From Megalopta genalis (lineage: Eukaryota; Arthropoda; Insecta; Hymenoptera; Halictidae): a DNA stretch of 64,000 bases. The translations under genes and the position numbers were made by a program. Where the stretch lies: the NCBI RefSeq assembly GCF_051020955.1, contig NC_135018.1, forward strand, positions 1,798,001 through 1,862,000, written 5' to 3'. This document shows positions 22,640 to 33,902 of this stretch, piece by piece (positions within the stretch are counted from its first letter, which is position 1; each line of letters starts with the position of its first letter). Below the pieces are notes generated by a model. That model saw only the letters and a list, made by a program, of their open reading frames with translations. It did not search any database and was not told where the DNA came from.

Positions 22640-23480
22640 ACGCGCGGAAAATAGTGCAATCGGTATCGCTGGCGATTCTTTATTATATTATTATTATTAC
22701 AATATTTTCGTTATATTTATTATATATAGTATATTATTATAATTATTTAAAACATATTAATAATTATTATAATTAAATTTAAATTATATCATCGCGAAAA
22801 TAGTGTATCGGTATCGCTGGCGATTCTTTATTATATTATTATTATAATAATATCATCGTTATATTTATTATATATATATAGTATAATATTATAATTATTT
22901 AAATCATATTAATAATCATTATAATTCAATTTAAATTATATCATCGCGAAAATAGTGCATCGATACCTATGGCGATTCTTTATTATATTATTATTATTAT
23001 AATATCTTCGTTATATTTATTATATATATATAGTATATTATTATAATTATTTAAATCATATTAATAATTATTAGAATTAAATTTAAATAATAATTATTAT
23101 TATAATTAAATTTAAATTATATCATCGCGAAAATAGTGTATCGGTATCTCTGGCGATTCTTTATTATATTATTATTATAATAATATCTTCGTTGTATTTA
23201 TTATATATAGTATATTATTATAATTATTTAAATCATATTAATAATTATTATAATTAAATTCAAGTAATAATTATTATTATAGTTCAATTTAAATTATATC
23301 ATCGCGAAAATAGTGCATCGGTATCTCTGGCGATTCTTTATTATATTATTATTATAATAATATCTTCGTTGTATTTATTATATATAGTATATTATTATAA
23401 TTGTTTAAATCATATTAATAATTATTATAATTCAATTTAAATAATAATTATTATTATTATTAAATTTAAATTATATCATT
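22640..23480. repeat. Five-copy tandem repeat, 149-181 bp unit
   Basis: The GC-bearing head GAAAATAGTG, CGGTATC and TGGCGATTCTTTATTATA recurs at about 22647, 22796, 22948, 23129 and 23306; AT-rich tails differ in length by an extra AATAATAATTATTATTAT segment in later units. Confidence 0.92.
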
Positions 23481-24614
23481 ATAACTTCTTTATTATATTA
23501 TTACATCGCCGTCAATTTTTTAATACAGCATTTTCGAGTCCACGTTTCTATGAGATTTTTGTCTAATTTTCCCTCGAGAAGTATAATATATCATGCTGAC
23601 ACCGTTCGGCCGAAAAGAAAACCAGAAAAGGCACCCTAAACGAACATTGTGTATACACCCCCACAAAAAAAAACTCGAATCATAGAGAGCGAAGGGTTAA
23701 TATCGATGGGACTCTGCATCCGAAAGGGGGGAGGGAACAAAAGAGAAGAGAATTCTCAACAGCTCCGATAACACATTAGTATCTCGAACTGGGTCGTTAG
23801 TTCCGAAAAAGGTCAGCCGCAGAGCTCCGCTCTCCGCAGTCTCTTAATTGCATCGCATTGTCACTATTTCTTGTCGCGACCATTTTTCTTTCAATTGCTT
23901 CTCTCGCACATTGGTCGGACGGGGAACGGTTGAATGCCGGCTCGGCTCGGCACGGCTCGGCACGGCGCGGCACGGCACGGCGAGAGATTTCTGCCGATCG
24001 AACAATCCGGCGCGGCGCGGCGGCGGTTGCACGTTTCTGCGTCTGTTCCACCGCTCCAGTCGGTGACTTTTCTCGTGGCCGCTCCCACATAGGAAACCCG
24101 GACACGTATCGGGCCCGCGTATCCAACCGGAATAATCGAACAAACGATTTCGTTCAGACTCGATCAGCAGAAGGCATCCGCCGCGAAACATGATTTCGAA
24201 CCGGGCAACAGTTTGTCGCTAGGGTTCCGCGCGTAGATCCCAATTCCGCCATCCCGTCGAGTGGATTCTCGACTTCCATCCGCCCCCGTGGCTCTGCTCC
24301 CGTCTACCCCCCCCCTCTTCGTGCCCCAACGGAATGATTTTCCAGGGATTCGGTTTTAATCTTGATTCGAAAGAAATTGAAGACTGTTGGGGGATTATCG
24401 GGGGGGGGGGCGGGCACCGATCGCAGAGCTAATGCCTCGTAACCGAGGATTTAGCCCGGTTGAAACGCGATCGAGAAATTCGGGAATTCGATTTCGTTTA
24501 ATTAAGGCCGCATTTATTACGAATTCGTAGATTAACGCTTGAACGGCGACGCTTCTTCGCGAATATTTTACTGATCGGGGAAATTTTCCGACTGTAACGC
24601 GCTGATTTTAATGA
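23481..24614. other. GC-rich single-copy block with CGGCACGG micro-repeats
   Basis: At 23937-23985 the strand is built of GGCTC, GGCAC and GGCGC pentamers. Homopolymer runs of C (24309-24317) and G (24401-24410) flank a featureless stretch. Overlapping 110-codon frames on both strands track composition. A promoter or CpG-rich region is possible but not shown. Confidence 0.45.
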
Positions 24615-24840
24615 GGTTTTTGTATTTATATTATATTAAATTATATTATTAATTATTTTTATATTATATTATGTTATTAATTATTATTATATTATATTAT
24701 ATTATATTATACTATATTATATTATATTATACTATATTATATTATATTATATTATATTATATTATATTATATTATATTATATTATATTATATTATATTAT
24801 ATTATATTATATTATATTATATTATATTATTAATTATTAT
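24615..24840. repeat. (ATTAT)n pentanucleotide array
   Basis: About 170 bp of nearly uninterrupted ATTAT units, with ACTAT variants at 24707 and 24729. Confidence 0.95.
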
Positions 24841-24856
24841 AAATATGAACAAAAAA

Positions 24857-24965
24857 ATGGCTTCTTAAATTTATAAAGGCTTAATAATAGCTTCCTAAAT
24901 TGATAAAGGCTTAATAATAGCTTCTTAAATTTATAAAGGCTTAATAATGGCTTCTTAAATTTAAA
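24857..24965. repeat. 30 bp tandem repeat, 3.5 copies
   Basis: CTTCTTAAATTTATAAAGGC followed by TTAATAATGG starts at 24861, 24891, 24921 and 24951. Confidence 0.9.
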
Positions 24966-25985
24966 AGATAAAAAATCTATAATTAGATAAAGAAAAATTT
25001 CCGAGAAACTCTGATCGCGAGTGTATGCACCTCGTCATTAATTAGAAGCTGTGAATACAAAATATTTTACGCGTTCGAATCGGCGTAAACATTTTTTCTT
25101 TTTTTGACACGGCAAAGAGTGTCTCGACATTGAAATAAGAATCGTGATAAAATCTACAACCAATTTCTGTATTGTTCAGCATATCAGATATCGGCGACTT
25201 GCGGCGTAGAATTTGTAGAAATTACGCACAGCATACGGATGAATAATTCAACCGGGTGCAAAATGCCGTCCAGTGGCCTAAGGCCTAGGGTGCACGGGAA
25301 TGTTCTTGATAATAGGCGAAGGACGGGATGACCACACGATCCGCAAACACCGGCCTCGTGATAAATCAGCCGCGGTCGCGCCCATGCCTTATCAGTCACG
25401 CCATATTCATAACGGCTCGTTCTGAGCCGGTGATTTCGACCGGCCAGTTGTTGTCCGTTCACTATCCTATCCCGTGCTACGCGCTCGGCTGTATTAAGCA
25501 GAGAACGCGGCCGTATCAATTGCTTCCGATTGCAAATTAATTTCGAGGGGAGACTCGCCTCTTTTTTGCTCTCGGTACAAAAATAACCTAGGGCGATCGT
25601 GTCAATTATTAATACAAATGGTTGCTTTTTTTATTTATATCGTATTCGATGAAACATTTAAATTATTCGTTTGCGTCGTTTATATAGGTACGAATTTGTT
25701 CGTCATTAAATAAATGAATGAGCGATAGTTAAATAATTATGCGAAGAACGCAAAATATTTATGAAAATATACCTGGACGGTGTTTTTGACCGAGTCACTG
25801 TAGTTTTAAAAACGTCAAAATTGATTTAACGTGTGCCAGTTATCGAGTATTTTCTAGTTGCTGTGTGTCAATTTCTGTACAATGACCTAATTACTGTGCT
25901 TCGATTACTGTGATCTGTTCTTGTCGTTCTATAAACGAAAACGTGAATACATGATATATGTTTCGTATTAAATTACTCGGCAAAA
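24966..25985. other. Single-copy block, no gene identified
   Basis: GC-rich from 25250 to 25560 with a 111-codon minus-strand frame (25184-25519), no recognised family. AT-rich to the right. Confidence 0.45.
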
Positions 25986-26545
25986 TTTTCAATAATGTAT
26001 ACATATAATATATAATAATATAAATGTATATATAATATATGTATAATAATAAATATATATATACACATAAAATAAAAATAAGAAGCTGATCTGTGAACTG
26101 AGCAAATTAATTGTAGGATCTATATAATAACAAATGTATATATAATTATATGTATAATAATAAATATATATACATAATAAAAATAAGAAGCTGATCTGTG
26201 AACTGAGCAAATTAATTGTAGGATCTATATAATAACAAATGTATATATAATTATATGTATAATAATAAATATATATACATAATAAAAATAAGAAGCTGAT
26301 CTGTGAACTGAACAAATTAATTGTAGGATCTATATAATAATAAATGTATATATAATATATATAATAAAAAGAAGATGCTGATCTGTGAACTGAGCAAATT
26401 AATTGTAGGATCTATATAATAATAAATGTATATATAATATATTTATAATAATAAATATTAATATAATATATATAATAATAAATGTATATATAATATATAT
26501 AATAAAAATAAGAAGCTAATCTGTGAACTGAGCAAATTAATTGCA
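25986..26545. repeat. Tandem repeat, mainly 105 bp unit
   Basis: The unique segment AAGCTGATCTGTGAACTGAG followed by CAAATTAATTGTAGGATC occurs with markers at 26086, 26191, 26296, 26378 and 26516 (spacings 105, 105, 82, 138), joined by TATATAATA spacers of variable length. Confidence 0.92.
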
Positions 26546-27012
26546 GGATCTGTTCGGGTGAGCTTGAACGTTCGAAGCCGGACTAACGAGTTTTAATGAA
26601 ACGTAGCAGCAAAACTAAACGAACCGTGAAGTTTTTGATGTTTTACGAGGCGGGACAGAGAGTTCAAGCTTACGTCTTAAAGTGATTGACTGACTTTGAT
26701 GAAGATTTCAATTTAATCTTAGCAACTCTCCGCGATAGAGCGGCGTGCCCGTAGACGGGGCTTTATGAGTGAGACAATAAAGATGATGAATTAATGGTGG
26801 GACATTGAATTATTGTTTAGGTCTAGGGTATCGAGTTACGTTTCGCAACATTGATTTATAGGTTAAGGTATTGAACTGCCGTTTAGTATTATATGTAGAG
26901 TCACGATTTAAATTTGCGATGTCTCGTGCGATTCGAAGAATTTGTTCACGGTGTCGGCGAAAGTTTTTAATTGTATTTTTATTGTATCGTGCGTCAATTA
27001 GAGAGACATTAC
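26546..27012. other. Spacer with a MITE tip at its right end
   Basis: No gene seen. CGTCAATTAGAGAGACATTA then CTGTA (26990-27015) is a Tc1-like right tip. Confidence 0.45.
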
Positions 27013-27877
27013 TGTATTCCCAGATTGTAAAAATGTCTATTATGGAACAGTTTTCAGAGGATATAAAATTATCACAGATTTTATTACAATTTATTACAAT
27101 CGAAACGCGTTATCGCCGAATATTTATGCTATCGTTCGACATAGATCGATGTCCCTAGATTAATCTTCAAGACACTTCTTCAAGACACTTCTTCAAGATC
27201 TTCAAGACACTTATTCAACTCAAAAATAACACGAACGAAATGTCTCTGTCTCTAATTGACGCTCAGATTGTGCACAAAAATGGACAATTTGGGAAGAGGA
27301 GACACGATTATTAAAGCCTCGCGGCTCGCTTTTATAGCTAAGAATTGTCACCAATTATAAAAATGAGCCGCAACGAGCTCGAATAATCGTATCGCCTCTC
27401 CCCAAATTGTCCATTTTTCTGCGTAATCTGAGCGTCAGTTAGGGAGACATTACTGTATTCCCAAATTGTAAAAATGCCTATTATGGAACAGTGTTTGGAA
27501 GATATAAAATTATCACAGATTTTATTACAATTTATTACAATCGAAACGCGTTATCGCCGAATATTTATGCTATTGTTCGATATAAATCGATGTCCCTAGA
27601 TTACCGAACGAACTTCAAGACACTTATTCAACTAAAAAATAACACGAACGAAATGTCTCTCTCTCTCTCTCTAATTGACGCTCAGATTGTGCACAAAAAT
27701 GGACAATTTGGAAACAGGAGACACCATTATTAAAGCCTCGCGGCTCGCTTTTATAGCTAAGAATTGTCATCGATTATAAAAACGTGCCGCAACGAGATCG
27801 AATAATCGTATCGCCTCTCCCCAAATTGTCCATTTTTCTGCGTAATCCGAGCGTCAGTTAGGGAGACATTACCATAG
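27013..27877. repeat. 441 bp tandem duplication, each unit ending in a Tc1-like MITE
   Basis: TGTATTCCCAGATTGTAAAA (27013) and TGTATTCCCAAATTGTAAAA (27454) start the units. Both continue with CTATTATGGAACAGT, GTTATCGCCGAATATTTATG and CGATGTCCCTAGATTA, then a MITE at 27239-27454 and 27655-27877. Unit 1 has extra CTTCAAGACACTT repeats (27170-27205); unit 2 has a CT run before the MITE. The duplicated block runs from one MITE end to the next, which suggests unequal exchange between MITE ends. Confidence 0.9.
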
Positions 27878-28378
27878 TTGTAACAATAGTGATTTGCGAA
27901 AGGACGACTTCGCAAACTTTGCGAAGCTTTCGAAAGTCTTGATTCATAACAGGCTGCAAATCTTTTCGGCCCGTAAATCGCGCGGAACAGGACGGCCGGT
28001 TCAACAAACGTTCTTCGCGTTTCCCCTCGGCTAATCCGAGAAACAATTAGTTTACCGACCACCTAAATCGACGGAGGCCCACGGAAAGCGGTTAGGTAGG
28101 ATACAGGGATAGTTCGCGCGAGCCGGTTTGATCGCGGTTAAAAATTTCCGGCGGCCTGAAGAGAGCCAGCCCCGTGCACGCGGTTGGTTGGTTTTCTGTT
28201 CCCCGGCGCGCGGTATCCGCCTCGCGATTTTTCATACTCAGCGTCGCGTTTAGTCGCGTATGACTTTCCCCGCGGTGGCCATCATTCATCCTCCTCTCGC
28301 GAGATGCATTTAAGTGTACAAGCGAACGCACGTGTGTTCGAACCTCTGCGGGGCTAACTCGGCGTGCCATTGTCTTAC
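27878..28378. other. GC-richer single-copy block
   Basis: If the exon candidate at 28379 is real, this would be the start of its downstream intron on the minus strand. Frames here show no recognised domain. Confidence 0.4.
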
Positions 28379-28497
28379 CTCCGGCTGACCCTCCGCGGGG
28401 TCATAGATCACGGGCTTCCTGGAGTAGTCCGCGATATAAATCATCGGCCGTTGGTCGGCCTTAGCGAATTTATCGTCTGCATCCGAGGCACTTAATT
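28379..28497 (-). CDS. Candidate internal exon of an unrecognised host gene
   Basis: On the minus strand an open frame reads in part SDADDKFAKADQRPMIY and IADYSRKPVIYDPAEGQPE, with balanced amino-acid use and G/C-ending codons unlike the flanking AT-rich DNA. It stops exactly before GTAAGA (complement of 28373-28378), a good donor: GCCGGAG|GTAAGA. The frame stays open to about 28570 without an upstream ATG, so it would be an internal exon; acceptor choices are weak (ATTAAG near 28486 or ATGCAG near 28472). I do not recognise the protein. Another minus-strand frame overlaps at 28500-28808, so a decayed gene copy is an alternative. Confidence 0.3.
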
Positions 28498-28837
28498 TAT
28501 CAACGGACAACGAGCGGTACGCAACGGAACGAGACTCCTCCGCGGAATACCATCGGTTCCGATTCTACGTTCAGGAAACAAGCGACTTCGTACACGTTCC
28601 ACTTGCCGCGGAGCACGCGGTTCAACCGTGGAACACCTAAGGCGGCCGGACCTACATCGTCGAACCTCGTCGAATTCAAGTCGTATACTTTTTTGCTGGA
28701 TATTTCTGAAAATTGATTTATTATTGGGCGCACGTGTTTAAGGGAGATAATCGGTTTCGTTGATGCGCGCGCGCGAAGAATTCTGCGCGGAGGAAAAAGA
28801 AAATGCATTTGGTCCGATCAGAACACATTTTATATGG
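28498..28837. other. Single-copy block beside the exon candidate
   Basis: A minus-strand frame (28500-28808) reads protein-like in places (RGKWNVYEVACFLNVESEP) but is in a different phase from the candidate at 28379. It could be a second exon, a frameshifted pseudogene or chance. Confidence 0.25.
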
Positions 28838-29043
28838 AGTAGCGGAGCCGGTTACTGTGGTCTGAGCAACTGGCTGTGCCTTTGGTTCGTTTTTGTACGT
28901 AATTAAATTGATATTTGTCTCATAAAACATATTAAATAATAAGAAGAAAGATAATATAATAATAATAATAATAATAAAATATATTGAATAATAATAAAAA
29001 TAAGGATAATAGTTTTCAATATCATTATATTATATAATATTAT

Positions 29044-29093
<50 letters not shown>

Positions 29094-29103
29094 GTATTAT
29101 AGT

Positions 29104-29134
<31 letters not shown>

Positions 29135-29456
29135 ATAATATTATATAATATAATGATATTAAAAACTATTATCCTTATTTTTATTATTATTCAATATATT
29201 TTATTCGATAAATATCAAGTTAATTACGTACGAAAACGAACCAAAGGCACAGCCAGTTATAATAATATTATAATATAATATCTTACAATACTGAATATTA
29301 TTATACAATACTGTATATGATATTATTATACAATAATATTAAAAAATAATAAAAAAAAAATTGTAACATGTCTTGACATAACCTTGACATGCCTGAAAAC
29401 AAGCCGAAGGCACGGTAACTGGTCACCACACAGTAACTGGCATCGCTACCCTAACA
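28838..29456. mobile_element. Foldback element with nested inverted repeats
   Basis: Outer arms: GTAGCGGAGCCGGTTACTGT at the left, and the inverse form ACAGTAACTGGCATCGCTAC at the right. Inner arms: AACTGGCTGTGCCTTTGGTT (28868) and AACCAAAGGCACAGCCAGTT (near 29238), complementary for nearly 195 bp down to an AATAATAAT loop. No ORF. Related pieces: GAGCCAGTTACTGTGGGATA at 30308, and GTGCCTTTCGTTCGCTTTCG with downstream similarity at 42605. Confidence 0.82.
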
Positions 29457-30384
29457 AATATTCAAAATGATATTTAAAAATCTCTGTTTATTATGCACGA
29501 ATGGAAATTATGTAATCGTATAAAACTGCCCGTATTCTTTCTTGTTAATAATTGAAACAATGCTTCTACTATCTTCGGTCTAAGGAAAAATACAAAATAG
29601 AATATAAAATAATAAATGCCTTTCAATCTCATAATAATTATTTTAGGGCTTTAAGAGAACTCGCTCTTCGCTCACTCACAGATAATTCTGTCATCGGAGA
29701 CCGAGAAAATCGCCTGATCCGATCGTGTTGCGCAAAGATAAACAATTCCTATTGTTTTAAATTTGATGCCTCGAGACCGCAACTATTTTCGCTGAAAGGA
29801 CGTGAATTCGTTCGGCCGATCATCATATTCTATCAGCAGACGCCAGAATAAAATTGAGCAGAGAAAAATAGGAAGAGACCGTTCCCTAAAAGCCGGCGGC
29901 ACTACTGTAGCCTAGGAAAATTACGAATATCCATCTTCCTCCGGACGTTTCGGAGAATCGGAAGCTCCCGCCGTCTTCGGTTGGCTCAGATCGAAAAAGA
30001 TAGCATTAGCTGGAAACGCGAGTAACCATCAATCTTCAGTCGTAAAATATCTATGAGGAGAATTCGACCACCTTTCTCGCTTATCGAGCGTTGCGCCGCC
30101 GTAAATGCAACGGAATGCGCCCGTCACGCGTTTCCGCTTTCACCGGAAATTGACAATTTAACGTCCCTTTACAATCCGGCACCGATAGCGTTCGGTTTTC
30201 GAAACCGAAGGCCACCGATTAATGCCACTCGCTGTTTAGCATCGTTGCACGACTTCGGACTTGTCGGGTGTTCTGATTCTTTTCCTAAACCGAAAGGCAA
30301 TCGCGGAGAGCCAGTTACTGTGGGATAGCCGATCACAGTGATGGCTCTCTAATTGACGCTTAGATTGTCTTAGATAGCCGATTA
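29457..30384. other. Single-copy block, no gene identified; small element pieces at 30306-30371
   Basis: Frames of 91-99 codons on the plus strand show no recognised family. At the right edge, GAGCCAGTTACTGTGGGA matches the foldback element's end and GGCTCTCTAATTGACGCTTA is a Tc1-like tip. Confidence 0.45.
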
Positions 30385-30815
30385 CAGTAATGTCCTTTCA
30401 TTTTTGCCACGCGAAGCGCCTAATCGGCCTCTCGAAATATGGCTTTTATTACTTTTATAAAATACCGCAGTATTCGGGTAATACCAGCAGTAATACCAAC
30501 ACTTATCCCGTAAGATTCGTAATTAGTACGAGTACGGTTATGGCAAATATTGGAACAAAAGAACTACGTCGATCATTTAAAAGATGGCGACTTTTCGATT
30601 TTTCAATATCGAGATCTAAAATATTATAAGTTATAAACTATTCTGATTGTTTCTATTATGGCCTGCGCACGCAAGTACAGTAATGTCTCCCTTACTGACG
30701 CTCAGATTGTGCAGAAAAATGGACAATTTTGGAAAAGGAGATACGATTATTCCGAGCCTCGCAGCTCGTTTTTATAGTTGTTGACAATTCGTGACTATAA
30801 AAATGAACCGCAAGG
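30385..30815. mobile_element. Composite repeat, reverse copy (R2 plus MITE arm)
   Basis: CATTTTTGCCACGCGAAGCG, CTTATCCCGTAAGATTCGTA and TTTCGATTTTTCAATATCGA are the reverse complement of 45040-45290. At 30678 it meets TACAGTAATGTCTCCCTTAC and one MITE arm, truncated at AATGAACCGCAAGG. No R1 beyond. Confidence 0.82.
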
Positions 30816-31034
30816 ATTGATTACTGTAATCTGCAAAATTCGCTTATTTCCGAGCAAAACTAACTTTATGTTAGACTTTAACTTTATGTTTCAAAGTTTT
30901 TCATTTAAATGCAATTAATTATTTATTAATAAGTTAAATGCATGAAAGATGGAAGTGCTTAAAGTAGCAGAAAAATTATGCCAATTTTGGTCTCCACGTT
31001 TTCCCGAGAATCGGCCTCCATCGTTCTTGCATTT
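30816..31034. other. Spacer
   Basis: Nothing recognised. Confidence 0.4.
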
Positions 31035-31135
31035 CACGTTTATATTATATTATTATATTATTATATATATTATTATATTATATTATTATTGTATATATAT
31101 TATTATTATTATTATTATTATTTTTATATTATTAT
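31035..31135. repeat. ATT-rich microsatellite
   Basis: Runs of ATTATT and TATATTATTATA. Confidence 0.85.
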
Positions 31136-31801
31136 ATTCGAATAGAATCAAAGCTGTGATTAAAAGTTACGATTAAGTTGCGATTAAAGCACGAAATTCC
31201 CAATTTTTTGACGCTGCAGCTTTCATTGTATTCGATCTCTGCGGTCGATCTTCGAGCTTCTCAAGGAATGCATAATTTAAGGCGATAGTTTCCCGACTCC
31301 TTCGAGTCGCCCCGAAGGATTTGATGACATTGAACAGAGAGTACACTTATTCTCGTATTCGCAGTCGCCTCCGCGCGTTCGCGCGTTGCCGAAAGTGTAG
31401 CTAAAAAGACGAAACCGACAGAGTTTGCACGCGAAAAGCAACGATATTTTAATCTCATTTCGTCGGGATTCTTCCTTCCTTTCTTCCAGGATGATTTCCT
31501 TGCGATCTCAACAGGAATCGCAAACGAATTCTTTCGCAGCTACGCGAGATTTCTGTGTGCGGTTAATTTTGCAAATTGGAGACGGCGGCGCTCGCTAATG
31601 ACGCCGCCGATGGGGTATCCGTCACGACAGATCGCGGCGCGTTTCTTGCCCCATCGGATCGTCCCCCGTCTCCCGTTTAATTACAAATCACGGCCGTAAT
31701 GAGCAATTAAATAGCAGCCGGGGACGTGCTAATTAACTAATCGTTATACATAATTGAACGACCGATATGAGTCGTCCGCGCTTTGACATTTGCATAGCAA
31801 A
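31136..31801. other. Single-copy block, GC-richer
   Basis: Contains a GC-rich inverted stretch GGCGGCGCTCGCTAATGACG followed by CCGCC near 31580. No supported gene. Confidence 0.45.
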
Positions 31802-31984
31802 TTATCTCAACACGTAACTGGAGCCGGGGTTAGTCCTGTATCTGATCGAGCCTTTCACCTCTCCCGGGGGACGTCTTTCAACCGGCGGATCTAAATGAAA
31901 CTCGTTTCTTGCCGTCCGATCTCGTCGGACCTCTCTTCGACTAGACATCGGCTCGGTTTCCTCGTCGCTGTCCTCCATTTGCAA
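31802..31984 (-). CDS. Possible short ORF or exon, unrecognised
   Basis: A 60-codon frame starts MQMEDSDEETEPMSSRREVR and continues with charged residues, including PPVERRPPGEVKGSIRYR, to a stop at 31802. Codons are G/C-rich and the acidic start looks protein-like. A possible donor GGAGAG|GTGAAA lies inside the frame, so the real exon could be shorter. No upstream promoter, no recognised family. It may be an untranslated-region frame. Confidence 0.2.
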   Translation of the reverse strand: MQMEDSDEETEPMSSRREVRRDRTARNEFHLDPPVERRPPGEVKGSIRYRTNPGSSYVLR

Positions 31985-33280
31985 ATGAATTTCTCACACC
32001 GGCCGAAACGGACGCGTGGTCCGACACCGTTTTCTTAACCTCGCGACTTGTAAACGAAGGTTGGCATAACCTTGACATGACCTTGACATAACGAAGGTCT
32101 CGTATTCTGTGCGCGAGACTTCTTTGCTGCGATCGTTCGCTGCGTGCTCGATTACGCTCCGTGCATGATCGGCTGTGACAAAAGACTGGCGCACCGTTTC
32201 TGTAACAAGTTATAAATATGTTAGATGTGCTGAATATTTAAAGATTTTTAGATAAGTATGCTAGTAAATAGAGAAATAAGTTTGCTAAAATTGTGTACAA
32301 TCGATATATCTAATATCGTGTACAACGCGAAGTACATGAAAATGTATTTAATATTGCACAAACTATACTGAAAAATCGTTATGTTATACATATTCGGGGT
32401 ATTATTCGATTATTAACTCGTTCGCGTGAGAAACAAGATATAATGTTACGCATGTTTTACGAATATATTTTACAACTCTATACATTAACTGTGTAAAATC
32501 ATATTAACTATATTTGCAACTGTATTGAACCGTGTTGACTCTATAAACTTCTGAAATGTTGAACTTTCAAACTATATTATTTACCATAATTGTGTAATAT
32601 AAAATTGTATTAAATGAAGATTTTAGGTCTGAACGTCGCGCGCCCTAAAATGGACGTAAAATGGACGTCTCTAAGACGTTCAATGCTTATCTAGTACATT
32701 ATCGAGTACATATATCGATTCGAAGTGAACTATTTATTGGAGAATCTTGAACGCATCACCTTTTCCCAAGATTTCGTCGAATTTTTCTTCATAATCTATT
32801 CTCAATCGATACAAACATTTGCAACGACACAAATCGATGGCGAGAACTCGCATGACCGGGGGTTAGCGTGATCAGTGAACTCTCGGTTCTCCACTCGGTC
32901 AAAGAATTCGCCCGCTCGAAACGTTTGCACTAATCGAGCATCGACGGAAATTCGATGCCTGAAACCGCTCTCGTTCGATCGGCTAAAACAAACGATTTGC
33001 TCGTTGGATCCTCGAGCCGCCGACGCGCGCGAATAGAGACGAATTCAGCCTAATGGTATCTTTAAAGAGACCGGAGTTGAGCATTTAATTAAAATCCTCT
33101 CGAACCCTCGGAGAGCACTCGCGATCGAGTGACGAGTGCTTTCGAGGAGGGCGTCGCGTCGCGTCGCGCGCGGCGCAGAATGGAAATATCTTCGGCGAAT
33201 GAATGGAGAGAGACGATCTGTCGCCTCTCGAAATAATCTCCGAATCGTGTGGTACATTCGGGCCGGTGACACTTGAATAA
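31985..33280. other. Spacer with a TCAAGGTCA motif at about 32072
   Basis: At 32065-32090 three CCTTGACAT-type half-sites occur in a row; one spells TGACCTTGA, the complement of TCAAGGTCA (NR5/ERR-type monomer site). 32200-32830 is AT-rich and empty; 32830-33280 is GC-richer with short frames only. Confidence 0.4.
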
Positions 33281-33416
33281 CCGCGTCGTTTTTATAATTG
33301 TTGACAATTCGTAGCTATGAAAACAAACCGCAAGGTTCGAATAATCGTATCTCCTCTTCCCAAATTGTCCATTTCCGTGGACAATCTGAGCGTCAATTAG
33401 AGAGACATTACTGTAT
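33281..33416. mobile_element. Tc1-like MITE, right arm and loop
   Basis: CGTTTTTATAATTGTTGACA, AATAATCGTATCTCCTCTTC, AATCTGAGCGTCAATTAGAG and AGACATTACTGTA in order. The left arm is missing. Confidence 0.78.
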
Positions 33417-33537
33417 TCTTTGCACTGTTCTTCGCGTCTTTACCGCCTTCGATGTTCTCGATTAACTTAAAACACTGTCTTCACGGTCCCGAATGATAAC
33501 TTATTCACTATTCACCGGGTTCTGGGCCCATAATCTA

Positions 33538-33902
33538 CAGGGTGTCCCAAAAATGTCTCGCAATCCGAAAGTGGCGGGTTCCTCGGGCCATTTGAAGCAA
33601 CTTTTTCCTTTGCAAAAATTTTCTCCGAGGCACCGTTAACGAGTTATTAACGAAAAATAGTGACCAATGAGAGGCGAGCTCGGCTGGCGCGAGGCGATCG
33701 AGCCAATGAGCGGAACTGGGCTTCGCGCGCTGGTTGGCTGGGCCGCCTCGCGTCAGCCGTACGCGATTCTTATTGGTCACTGTTTTTCGTTGATAACTCG
33801 TTAACGGTGCCTCGGAGAACATTTTTGTAAAGGAAGAAGTTGCTTCAAATGATCCGAGGAACCCGCCATTTCCGGATTGCGAGACATTTTTGGGACACCC
33901 TG
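33538..33902. mobile_element. CAGGGTG-type MITE, complete, copy 5
   Basis: TA-CAGGGTGTCCCAAAAATG at the left and CATTTTTGGGACACCCTG-TA at the right. Nearly identical to the copy at 18358, including the CCAATGAG motifs. The 157-codon frame across it comes from the inverted arms. Confidence 0.88.

Noticed and set aside
23797..24193. Overlapping frames of 65-115 codons on both strands in the GC-rich block
   Set aside because: They overlap in four frames and track the GGCNC micro-repeat; no domain.
24615..24840. Possible origin or matrix-attachment region
   Set aside because: Pure pentanucleotide expansion; AT-richness alone is not evidence.
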